DNA of 64,000 nt from Paenibacillus pabuli. GTDB lineage: Bacteria; Bacillota; Bacilli; Paenibacillales; Paenibacillaceae. The translations under genes and the position numbers were made by a program. The notes below the pieces were generated by a model. That model was not told where the DNA came from, did not search any database, and saw only the letters and a program-made list of their open reading frames with translations. Positions 57,066 through 64,000 of this stretch are shown piece by piece. Every line of letters starts with the position of its first letter. Positions within the stretch are counted from its first letter, which is position 1. The stretch spans positions 2,356,001-2,420,000 of the forward strand of contig NZ_CP073714.1 of assembly GCF_023101145.1 (NCBI RefSeq). Direction: 5' to 3'.

Positions 57066-57368
57066 ATGAACTGCAAAATTACACGTAATGCCGCGAAAGT
57101 ATTGAAACTTGAACTGGACAAGCCTGAGAACGAAGGGAAGTTGCTTCGTGTTGTGATCACACATGCACATGGAGATCATGCCCACTACGGACTCGATATT
57201 GATACGCCAAAAGAAAATGATACGGTCGTATCTACGGATAAAGAGATCGACGTTATTCTTGAAAATGATCAACCTTTGCTGGATGGCGTTAAAATTGATT
57301 ACCTTTACTTCCCTGAAGAAGGATTCGTTATTACGAACCCATCCAAAGGCAACCACGGCGACCACTAA
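57066..57368 (+). CDS. HesB-like (iron-sulfur biosynthesis family) protein
   Basis: 100 residues. AGGAG directly touches ATG 57057, so ATG 57066 with a 9-nt gap is the start. Resembles the YneR/HesB-like small proteins: MNCKITRNAAKVLKLELDKP, LLRVVITHAHGDHAHYGLDI, DVILENDQPLLDGVKIDYLY. The three Cys of true A-type scaffolds are missing; the His/Asp-rich HAHGDHAHYG may bind metal instead. YuzB follows 21 bp downstream. Confidence 0.75.
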   Translation: MNCKITRNAAKVLKLELDKPENEGKLLRVVITHAHGDHAHYGLDIDTPKENDTVVSTDKEIDVILENDQPLLDGVKIDYLYFPEEGFVITNPSKGNHGDH

Positions 57369-57389
57369 GGGAGCGAAGAAGGGGAACTC

Positions 57390-57611
57390 ATGGCTAACGA
57401 TATCCGCGTATGCGAAAAATGTAATCATATCAAACTGAAATCGATTGTAGCCAAGTTGGAGAAAATGGCTCCGGATACGGAGATCAAAATTGGATGCAAA
57501 TCGTATTGCGGTCCTTGCGCGAAGCGTGCTTTTGTCTTCATCAATGGTCGGTACATCAGTGCTCCGTCAGAAGAAGAAGTGCTTGCAAAAGTAGCGAAAT
57601 TCGTGAAGTAG
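57390..57611 (+). CDS. yuzB: YuzB-family protein (DUF1450)
   Basis: 73 residues: VCEKCNHIKLKSIVAKLEKM, IKIGCKSYCGPCAKRAFVFI, NGRYISAPSEEEVLAKV. The DUF1450 pattern with CEKC and CKSYCGPC, a thioredoxin-like ferredoxin fold that may hold a metal or Fe-S cluster. Cotranscribed with the HesB-like gene. Confidence 0.9.
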   Translation: MANDIRVCEKCNHIKLKSIVAKLEKMAPDTEIKIGCKSYCGPCAKRAFVFINGRYISAPSEEEVLAKVAKFVK

Positions 57612-57621
57612 GAAAAGAGAA

Positions 57622-57648
57622 GAGAGAGGCCGTGGCCTCTCTTTTTTA
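57622..57648 (+). terminator. Terminator after yuzB
   Basis: GAGAGAGGCC-GT-GGCCTCTC then TTTTTT. Confidence 0.85.
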
Positions 57649-57672
57649 GTTGTCATTAGGAATAGTACGAGG

Positions 57673-58071
57673 TTAGAACGTAAAGCCCTGCATCATTTCA
57701 AAAATCTCAAAGGTATCCTCCCGAATCTCAATGGCGATGACCGTATCGCTTTTTTTCAAAAAATGAACATGCCCCATTCGCTCTTCTTCTAGCTCAACCC
57801 ATCCGGCCTCAGCTAATTTCTCAAAATAATCGGACGGTACATATAATCCCTGTTCTCCCCCGATATGTTTCAATTCATATGTAATGCCTGTGTTAATGTT
57901 TGGATTGTCTGAATATGTTGTTATGCTTAGCTGCTTAGCATTCACGGGAACCGGAATTTCGCCATTAATGGAGGAGCCTGTATATCCCGTTATTTCATAT
58001 GTCGAAGGTGTACAGCCGTTGATGAGCAGCAATAAAGATAGCAGAATGAATATTATCCCAAAGTTCTTCAA
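57673..58071 (-). CDS. Lipoprotein of unknown function
   Basis: 132 residues from TTG 58071 (7 nt after AGGAGG), which gives MKNFGIIFILLSLLLLINGC with lipobox at Cys20; GTG 58077 is the alternative. The mature part is beta-rich (EIPVPVNAKQLSITTYSDNP, GLYVPSDYFEKLAEAGWVEL, DTVIAIEIREDTFEIFEM). No domain recognised. Confidence 0.7.
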   Translation of the reverse strand: MKNFGIIFILLSLLLLINGCTPSTYEITGYTGSSINGEIPVPVNAKQLSITTYSDNPNINTGITYELKHIGGEQGLYVPSDYFEKLAEAGWVELEEERMGHVHFLKKSDTVIAIEIREDTFEIFEMMQGFTF

Positions 58072-58277
58072 ACACACACCTCCTGGTGGAAAGGGTATTT
58101 AGTTAATAAACGCAGTCAGACCGGAAAAGGTTATACACATCATTCATATTCATCTATAAATTTTACATAGGAAATATCAGAGTAATCCGTCATTGTTTCA
58201 GCGAAAGAAGAATAAGGAAGGCCGATGTCAACCATCCTAAAGGGGTAACAGGAACATGATCCCAAGGAGGAATACTC

Positions 58278-58559
58278 ATGCCGAAGCGTTATGATTCCAG
58301 TTTGCAAGCCGATACCACCGTATCCCAGGCGCAGAATGCAGTGAACAAACTTCATTTTGCCGTTTCCCAGGCAATGTCACATCCAACAGAACAGACCATT
58401 GAACAGGCAGAACGCCGTTTGGCGCATACCGAGCAGGCTATGCTTCAAGCTGAACGTTCGCTTGGAGGTCAGGGCGTTGAGCTGGCAGAAGAGATGTTCA
58501 TTGAGGAGAAGAGAAGATTGAGCTCGATCCAGAGTCAGAATGGGCAAGGGGATTTATAG
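58278..58559 (+). CDS. Small helical protein
   Basis: 93 residues; SD AAGGAGG before ATG. Gln/Ala/Glu-rich helices with heptad character (TVSQAQNAVNKLHFAVSQAM, EQAERRLAHTEQAMLQAERS). Reminiscent of small Bacillales sporulation-related helical proteins (DUF2564-like), but not assigned. Confidence 0.65.
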   Translation: MPKRYDSSLQADTTVSQAQNAVNKLHFAVSQAMSHPTEQTIEQAERRLAHTEQAMLQAERSLGGQGVELAEEMFIEEKRRLSSIQSQNGQGDL

Positions 58560-58578
58560 GCGTTCCTGTCACATCAGA

Positions 58579-58612
58579 AACCCGCAGAGCAACAGCTGCT
58601 TTGCGGGTTATT
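58579..58612 (+). terminator. Terminator-like hairpin
   Basis: AACCCGCA pairs with TGCGGGTT with an inner AGCA/TGCT; T-run weak (ATTCC). Confidence 0.5.
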
Positions 58613-58733
58613 CCATGTTTCTTTACAACACCCGTCGTAATCTGGATCTATCCCAATTGTGTAAGTGCCGCTTAAAATTTGGTGAGAAGGTTAATAGACC
58701 AAGAGCAGGCAAATTTCACACAGGAGGTACAGA

Positions 58734-59564
58734 ATGACAAAACATATTACCGATTGTACGATTCTGAACAACGGCGTGACGATGCCATGGCTGGGATTTG
58801 GGACTTATCGGGCGAAAGGCAAGGAAGTTCAGCAAGCGGTGGAAACTGCATTGGAAGTCGGATATCGAAGTATTGATACAGCGTCCGTATATGGAAACGA
58901 AGAGGAAGTAGGACAAGCTATTGCAAGCAGCGGTATTGCCCGTAATGAGTTGTTTGTGACAACCAAGCTGTGGAATGAGGATCAGGGGTTTGATTCGACC
59001 TTGAGAGGATTTGAGGCCAGTCAGAAGGCGCTTGGATTGAATGTCATTGATCTATACTTAATTCACTGGCCTGGCAGAGACCAGTATAAAGAGACGTGGA
59101 GAGCATTCGAACGTCTATATAGCGAAGGAAGCGTACGTGCCATTGGTGTAAGCAATTTCGAAGTGCACCATCTGCGCGATATCATAGATGAAGGTGGAAC
59201 GGTGCCTGCGGTGAATCAGGTGGAACTGCATCCGGGTCTGATCCAACAGGAGCTGCAGGATTTCTGCGGGGAGCAGGGCATTCAACTGGAGGCGTGGAGC
59301 CCTATTATGAGAGGTAAACTGAACAAGGAATCGACATTGAAAAGTCTTGCCCAGAAATACGGGAAAACACCGGCACAGGTTATTCTGCGCTGGGATATCC
59401 AGAACCAGATCGTGACGATTCCGAAGTCGGTTACCCCGGAGCGGATTCGCGAAAATGCGGACATCTTTGATTTTGAATTGACTCCTGATGAGCTGAAACT
59501 GATCGATGCGCTGGATTCGGATAAACGGACGGGACCACATCCGGATCAGCTGTTTTGGGATTGA
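58734..59564 (+). CDS. Aldo/keto reductase
   Basis: 276 residues. AKR5-like TIM barrel: WLGFGTYRAKGKEVQQAVET, GYRSIDTASVYGNEEEVGQA (catalytic Asp, Tyr), LFVTTKLWNED (Lys), DLYLIHWPG (His), RAIGVSNFEVHHL and the NADPH-binding IPKSVTPERIRENADIFDFE. Resembles B. subtilis YvgN/methylglyoxal reductase types. SD AGGAGG before ATG. Confidence 0.93.
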   Translation: MTKHITDCTILNNGVTMPWLGFGTYRAKGKEVQQAVETALEVGYRSIDTASVYGNEEEVGQAIASSGIARNELFVTTKLWNEDQGFDSTLRGFEASQKALGLNVIDLYLIHWPGRDQYKETWRAFERLYSEGSVRAIGVSNFEVHHLRDIIDEGGTVPAVNQVELHPGLIQQELQDFCGEQGIQLEAWSPIMRGKLNKESTLKSLAQKYGKTPAQVILRWDIQNQIVTIPKSVTPERIRENADIFDFELTPDELKLIDALDSDKRTGPHPDQLFWD

Positions 59565-59637
59565 GTGTGTAGCTCAATTCCAAAATAAGTGTTTAATGAT
59601 TTGCTTGTGAATGTTCCGGTGACGGATCGTTCTTCCG

Positions 59638-59790
59638 ATCGCTGTTGTCTCCAAATTTTTTGATTCAATATTCTCAAGGTGAAAATTTGGAGACAGCTTA
59701 TGCTTCCGAAGCAGCTTTCTTACAGAAAGCTTTCAGGCGAACGCTCCGCTTCTTCAGAATCGATTCCGTCCCCTCCACTGCAACTGTTCA
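59638..59790. repeat. Cluster of small palindromes
   Basis: In 150 bp: GCTGTTGTCTCCAAATTTT with AAAATTTGGAGACAGC (59639-59698), TGCTTC-C-GAAGCA (about 59700), GCTTTCT-TAC-AGAAAGC (about 59716), and GAATCGATTC (about 59757). A frame of 60 codons covers it but looks like a by-product. It may be a dispersed palindromic repeat (REP/BOX-like) or a MITE remnant. I cannot check other copies. Confidence 0.45.
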
Positions 59791-59833
59791 TCAAACACTA
59801 AAACTTTATAATGAGCTTGAATTGTAGAGTGTA

Positions 59834-59877
59834 AAAAAGCAGCAGGATTAAGGGATAACCCTTAATCCTGCTGCTTT
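59834..59877. terminator. Strong bidirectional terminator
   Basis: AAAAGCAGCAGGATTAAGG, 5-nt loop, CCTTAATCCTGCTGCTTTT, followed by GTGT; ends the converging DsbA-like gene as well. Confidence 0.9.
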
Positions 59878-59881
59878 TGTG

Positions 59882-60616
59882 TTATTTGGATTGATCCGGT
59901 TGCGGAACCTCGCAGCCGTCTTCTGTACATACTCCACTGCCATCTGCGTCAGTGGTGCTGGACTCTACCATGGTGAAAGGGGAGCGCTCGTCCCATGCTT
60001 TCTGGATAGCGTCAAGGAACACCTCATCCGGCTGAGCGCCAGATACAGCCAACTTGCGATCAAATACGAAGAACGGTACACCCCGGATGCCTAACTGTTC
60101 GCCTTCGGCCTGGTCGGCACGCACTTGGTCTGCAAATTGATTGCTGGACAACACTTCTGCTGCTGCATTGCGATCCAGACCCACATCTTCAGCCAACTCG
60201 ATCAGTACATCGGTATTGCCGACATGTTTGCCTTCCATGAAAATCGCTTGAAATAGCCGTTCGCTCAGCTCAAGCATTTTGCCTTGAGTTTCTGCCCAAT
60301 GGGTCAGACGGTGAGCGGAGAAGGAGTTGGTAGGAATCATCTCATCAATATTGTATTCCAGTCCAGCTGTACGAGCATTGGCATTCATCTGGGCATTCAT
60401 GCCGCGTGCCTGTTCCACACTCATATTGTATTTGGCAGCCAGATATTCTGCATTGGTTTTGCCGCTGTTCAATTCAGCATTTGGATCGAGTTCAAAACTT
60501 TTGAACTGCAATTTTACTTCATCGCGGTGTGGGAATGTTGCCAGTACATTCTCAAGACGACGTTTGCCAATATAACAGAAAGGACACATAAAGTCGGACC
60601 ATATTTCAATATTCAT
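59882..60616 (-). CDS. DsbA-family (FrnE-like) oxidoreductase
   Basis: 244 residues from ATG 60616 (GGAGG 9-10 nt upstream). Thioredoxin fold with CPFC at about residues 11-14 (WSDFMCPFCYIGKRRLE), a helical insertion, and cis-Pro strand RGVPFFVFD. C-terminal extra pair CTEDGCEVP. No signal peptide, so cytoplasmic; FrnE-like proteins act in disulfide isomerisation or polyketide metabolism. SD and length normal. Confidence 0.88.
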   Translation of the reverse strand: MNIEIWSDFMCPFCYIGKRRLENVLATFPHRDEVKLQFKSFELDPNAELNSGKTNAEYLAAKYNMSVEQARGMNAQMNANARTAGLEYNIDEMIPTNSFSAHRLTHWAETQGKMLELSERLFQAIFMEGKHVGNTDVLIELAEDVGLDRNAAAEVLSSNQFADQVRADQAEGEQLGIRGVPFFVFDRKLAVSGAQPDEVFLDAIQKAWDERSPFTMVESSTTDADGSGVCTEDGCEVPQPDQSK

Positions 60617-60719
60617 CAATCAAAACCTCCATCATTATAAATGAAACCAATACAGTTACAATTATATAGTGACTTTCCTTCAATCGCAAGGTTGTAGTTA
60701 CATCCAGCGACTAAAATAA

Positions 60720-60758
60720 GAAAGTGCTGAAGCATGCAACGAAGTGCAGCCTCAACAC
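60720..60758 (-). terminator. Terminator of the cytidine-deaminase-like gene
   Basis: Minus strand: GTGTTGA with TCAGCAC and a partly paired middle, then TTTCTTATTTT. Confidence 0.5.
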
Positions 60759-60773
60759 TTGTAGTGTATCTTC

Positions 60774-61199
60774 TTACTTATCCCGGTATGCCTTGGTCCA
60801 ATGGTAAGGCTGGATTTCGTCCAATCTCTTATAAATTAAAGCTCCATCCGGATCGTGCACGGCAGCCTTCACGTCTTCTCCCCAGAAAAACAGTCGTTCC
60901 TGGCACACACCACAAGGGGTGAGGACCTTGAATTCCGAGTGCTCATCGTCCCGTGCCACACAGATCGAGTGGGTGACCCGCTCGTTTAATTTGTGGGCTT
61001 CCAGATAGGCTCCTGTTTCCATACATAAGTGCGTGGCGTCATTAATCACTTCTGGAGCTACGCTGATTAACAGCGAGCCAGCTTCAGTATAAATGGCAGC
61101 TGCGCCGCCCCACCCTTGAGGGTAGCGATGTTTGACAAAGTTTGCAGCTTCCTCGAACAGTTTTTGTTCGATATTGAATTGATCTGTATGTGACATCAT
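60774..61199 (-). CDS. Cytidine-deaminase-fold protein
   Basis: 141 residues. Small CDA fold: AAAIYTEAGSLLISVAP, the zinc helix CMETGAYLEAHKL (C-x-E in place of the common H/C-A-E), and LTPCGVCQERLFFWGED, the second zinc motif PCxxC. The Met in C-M-E is odd; blasticidin-S deaminase-like proteins vary here. It deaminates a cytidine-like compound; substrate uncertain. Confidence 0.8.
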   Translation of the reverse strand: MMSHTDQFNIEQKLFEEAANFVKHRYPQGWGGAAAIYTEAGSLLISVAPEVINDATHLCMETGAYLEAHKLNERVTHSICVARDDEHSEFKVLTPCGVCQERLFFWGEDVKAAVHDPDGALIYKRLDEIQPYHWTKAYRDK

Positions 61200-61294
61200 G
61201 GTAGTGCGCTAGCTCCATTTCATTGTAGTATCGGTTAAATTTTATAATAAGAAATAGTATATAGTAGCTTGGTCAGCGTACCTTTCCTTATCTG

Positions 61295-63292
61295 TTAGGA
61301 TTCGGATTCAGACGCTTGCTCCTCGCGAAAACGCGAGATCAGGTCAAACGTATTAACCGTATCTGACACATGCAGTCGCTTTGTTGCTTCATCATGACCA
61401 GGTCGGCAAGCATTAATATCCGTTTTGGTGCCTGTAGACAGATCGTAACAGGAGCCGCTGTCATACAGGTAATCATCCGAAGGGATATAGAACAGGGAGC
61501 CATCTGTAAATGCACCACTACGCAATACCACCATGCGGGAGGAACCGTCGTACACATCGTTGCCCATGTGGTAGTAGGATTGATCTGAAATACCCAGCAG
61601 ATGCAGTACTGAAGGTGTAATATCCAGTTGTCCCGCAGGCTCGTCAATCGTTCCCGTGGCGGCTCCGTCAGGCAGATGCACCAGCAAAGGCACCTCGTTC
61701 ATAATTTGCTCCATATCCACATCATTCAGCGAACGTCCGAGAAATTTCTCATATTGAGGCTGCTCCTTGATGGAATTATCGTGATCCCCATAGAAGATGA
61801 AGATCGTTTTGTCCCATAATCCCCGATTTTTCAGGTCTTCCACCATGCTGCCGAGCGCAGAATCCACGTAATGAACGGATTGCAGATAGTTGCCAAACAT
61901 CGTTCCTTTGAATTCCCCGACATCCAGCTGCTGTTTATCTTGGGGCAGCGCGTATGGATGATGACTGCTGAGTGTAATGAGGAAGGAATAGAACGGTTCT
62001 GTAACCTCGCTGCTCATTTTCTCAACCGATTGACGGAAAAAGGACTCATCCGACAGCGACCAGCCAAGGGGGTCATCCTGTTCAAAATCATTTTTACTGT
62101 AGAACTTGTCATACTTCATATTCTGATACATCGTATAGCGATTCCAAAATCCGCTCTCATAGGCATGAAATACATTTGTACTATAACCGTGATCCTTCAA
62201 GATCGAAGGCAGGGAATCGTAACTGTGGTCTGCGTATCGGACAAACGCGGATCCAACTGACAGTGGATGCAATGAAATATTGGCTCCAAAGTCGGCATCC
62301 GATGTTCGCCCTTGACCTGTCTGGTGATAAAAGTGACTGTAGTACTGGCTTTCCTTCATCAGCTCGTTAAAATGAGGCGTAATTTCCTGACCACCAATGC
62401 TCTTGCCAATCATGAAATTCATGAAGGCTTCACCTTGAACAATGATCACATTGCTGTCTTTGTACTTGCCAAACATTGCATCCTTCACTGGGTCAGTCTG
62501 TTGTCTGCTCGCAAAATAAGCTTTTGCCTGCTCCAAATCGGCAGGATCAACCTCCGGTCCAGACCCCAGATGATCTTTGGCATAGTTGTACAGATCATAG
62601 CCATGAAAAGCAAGAAGTCCGGTAACATTGTACATGGATACGTTCCACCAATTGTTATCAAACAAGCCTTTCGCCCAGGTTTTACTATAATAATAAATCG
62701 GACCTACCGCCAGACCTAGACCCAGCACAAGGGCAATGCTGCCTGCTGTGAGTCGACGACGCATGGTTGTTTTGCGGGAATTTGATGAGTAAGAGTTCAA
62801 CCCGTTCGAATATGCGCTGTAATCTCCACGGCGGTTACGTTTGCTGAACAGCAGGATCGCTGCATAGGGGATAATTACAAGCCAATCGGCGAAGAACCAT
62901 AGATCACTGGCGTAGATGAGCGTAGCGATGCTGTCTCCCAGAGCGTCGACCTGTCTGGCTTGCATCAACACAGGAATCGTCAGAAAATCCTGAAAGTAGC
63001 GATAATAAACCATATCAGCATAGATCAGTGCAGTGAGCAGCAGATTGAGTATAACGAGTGATATAATCATACCCCGGCGAGGCAGCCACCAGGTCCAGAA
63101 AGACAGAAGCAGCAGCGAACCGATGGCAATCACTTTGTCCAGAAGCCCCATCGTAATGTTGTAAGCGTGCAGATTGTGGTGGAGCCACATTAATTTGAGC
63201 AGCATGAGTACAAGAAAAATAAGATATAACGTAAGTGGATGATTCAGAAGCCCGAGCGGCGTAAGGCTGCGTGTTGGCTTAGTGACAAACAT
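61295..63292 (-). CDS. ltaS: Lipoteichoic acid synthase family protein
   Basis: 665 residues. Five TM helices at about 15-210, then an extracellular sulfatase-type domain from about 250. Key residues: metal-binding Glu in NVIIVQGEAFMNFMIG, catalytic Thr in HQTGQGRTSDADFGAN, and metal ligands FYGDHD and SSHHPYAL. It transfers glycerol phosphate from phosphatidylglycerol onto a growing chain outside the membrane, or primes it (LtaP type). The paralogue type cannot be told. ATG 63292; the leader shows a C-rich run. Confidence 0.92.
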   Translation of the reverse strand: MFVTKPTRSLTPLGLLNHPLTLYLIFLVLMLLKLMWLHHNLHAYNITMGLLDKVIAIGSLLLLSFWTWWLPRRGMIISLVILNLLLTALIYADMVYYRYFQDFLTIPVLMQARQVDALGDSIATLIYASDLWFFADWLVIIPYAAILLFSKRNRRGDYSAYSNGLNSYSSNSRKTTMRRRLTAGSIALVLGLGLAVGPIYYYSKTWAKGLFDNNWWNVSMYNVTGLLAFHGYDLYNYAKDHLGSGPEVDPADLEQAKAYFASRQQTDPVKDAMFGKYKDSNVIIVQGEAFMNFMIGKSIGGQEITPHFNELMKESQYYSHFYHQTGQGRTSDADFGANISLHPLSVGSAFVRYADHSYDSLPSILKDHGYSTNVFHAYESGFWNRYTMYQNMKYDKFYSKNDFEQDDPLGWSLSDESFFRQSVEKMSSEVTEPFYSFLITLSSHHPYALPQDKQQLDVGEFKGTMFGNYLQSVHYVDSALGSMVEDLKNRGLWDKTIFIFYGDHDNSIKEQPQYEKFLGRSLNDVDMEQIMNEVPLLVHLPDGAATGTIDEPAGQLDITPSVLHLLGISDQSYYHMGNDVYDGSSRMVVLRSGAFTDGSLFYIPSDDYLYDSGSCYDLSTGTKTDINACRPGHDEATKRLHVSDTVNTFDLISRFREEQASESES

Positions 63293-63456
63293 ATATGTCT
63301 CCCCCCCCGGATGAATGGTTTTGTTAACGGAATGTAAAATAGGACTTTATCCATTATAGCGTGGTGTCATGGCTTTTCAACTATGCCCAGGGGAGAAAAA
63401 CTTCATGCGGAAGCAATGTTTTCAAGATCATCCATAAAGTCTCCTGGAATACATAC

Positions 63457-63490
63457 AAAAAAACGCCCCAGCCGTGAAAGGCAGGGGCGC
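63457..63490 (-). terminator. Terminator of the rRNA methyltransferase gene (minus strand)
   Basis: Minus strand: CGCCCC-T-GCC, loop, GGC-T-GGGGCG, then TTTTTTT. Confidence 0.85.
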
Positions 63491-63508
63491 TTGATCATTC
63501 CAATACTA

Positions 63509-64000
63509 TTATTGTTGTGGTGTTTTATTGCGTGGAGGCAGTGGACCCAAATACTGATAATATTGGGTTTCAATGCGTCCATTGAACAACTTGCGGCGCT
63601 TGTCTGCCTTGTGGCCAAAGTCTTCCTCGAAAGATTTGGTCGACGTAATGGCGAAAAAGGACCATGTTGGCATTTCAAGGTAAGTGCGCCCTAAAGAGCG
63701 CAGAAGCTTCTGCACTTCTTTTTCTTCACTCAAACGTTCACCATATGGAGGGTTGGTAATAATGACACCATATTCGCCCTGTGGTCTTGCCCGATGAGCG
63801 GGCAGAACGCTGACTTCAATATCTTTGGCGAAGCCGGCACTCTTGATTGCTGCCTGTGCTACCTCAATGGCTTCCGGATCAATGTCGCTGCCCGAAATTT
63901 GCAATGGAATATCATCGCGAACCGCGTCAAATGCTTCTTCGCGCGCCTGTTCCCACAATTCTTCAGGAATGACAGCCCAGTTCTCGGAGTTGAAGGTCCG
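63509..64000 (-). CDS. Class I rRNA methyltransferase (RlmL/YpsC type), C-terminal part
   Basis: The frame is open to the window edge; visible residues begin RTFNSENWAVIPEELWEQAR. Motifs: GSDIDPEAIEVAQAAIKSAG (SAM post-I acidic loop) and the catalytic IITNPPYGERLSEE (NPPY for N2-guanine or related methylation), with a conserved tail RIETQYYQYLGPLPPR. The THUMP and N-terminal domains lie outside the window. Likely an N2-methylguanosine 23S rRNA methyltransferase. Confidence 0.9.
   Translation of the reverse strand, partial: RTFNSENWAVIPEELWEQAREEAFDAVRDDIPLQISGSDIDPEAIEVAQAAIKSAGFAKDIEVSVLPAHRARPQGEYGVIITNPPYGERLSEEKEVQKLLRSLGRTYLEMPTWSFFAITSTKSFEEDFGHKADKRRKLFNGRIETQYYQYLGPLPPRNKTPQQ

Overview
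The window looks like a low-GC Firmicute of the Paenibacillus type. It carries a surface protein with three SLH domains, a copper-amine-oxidase-domain exported protein, a LysM-M14 gamma-D-glutamyl peptidase, a lipoteichoic acid synthase, a Btr-like AraC-SBP fusion regulator and many Bacillales housekeeping families, with strong AGGAGG ribosome binding sites throughout. The genus is inferred from protein families only; no rRNA is present.

Region 1 (1-5.9 kb) is the right-hand end of a prophage: dUTPase with a zinc insert, small zinc-knuckle proteins, a TIM-barrel TGT-like enzyme, a lipoprotein, a degenerate phage metallopeptidase, an ArpU-type late regulator and an excisionase-like HTH protein. 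No terminase or structural genes follow ArpU. A 27-codon hydrophobic ORF with its own promoter, SD and terminator sits on the minus strand at 3.4 kb and looks like an undescribed type I toxin.

Region 2 (6.0-12.33 kb) is a second, decaying element. It is bounded by a 43-bp perfect direct repeat that is the 3' half (anticodon loop to discriminator) of tRNA-Ala(GGC). Beside each end lie two copies of a GCAGATATnCGCnCC motif spaced exactly 22 bp, very probably integrase arm sites. Its integrase, an exported copper-amine-oxidase-domain protein and a small conserved protein are each frameshifted. A DNA ligase tail remains as a remnant. A holin-like (TxpA/BsrG type) toxin with convergent terminators, a two-TM membrane protein and a beta-rich TULIP-like protein are still intact. 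A decayed 5' half of the same tRNA lies at 16.03 kb.

Region 3 (12.4-16.1 kb) has an IS630-like transposase remnant and a large exported Ig/IPT/SLH surface protein.

Region 4 (16.2-47.7 kb) is chromosomal accessory and metabolic DNA: lipase/MarR; Btr-like regulator and siderophore uptake with a Fur box but no ATPase; MarR/nitroreductase/monooxygenase; a TetR regulon with four identical ATTGATCAAT operators; G1 peptidase; fruR-fruK-fruA; L,D-transpeptidase; a bicupin with an altered lid; divergent MerR/SDR with two 19-bp-spacer promoters; AraC, LysR and HxlR regulators; a diguanylate cyclase with an I-site; DoxX; and an oxidoreductase/S-adenosylhomocysteinase pair.

Region 5 (47.7-64 kb) is mostly core: tRNA-Leu(CAG), glycerol-1-phosphate dehydrogenase, a tandem-HTH regulator with its own operator, holin, Dabb, DUF86, DUF4261, YtxH, glutamate racemase, M14 peptidase, HesB-like, YuzB, aldo/keto reductase, DsbA-like, cytidine deaminase, LTA synthase and the end of an rRNA methyltransferase cut by the window edge.
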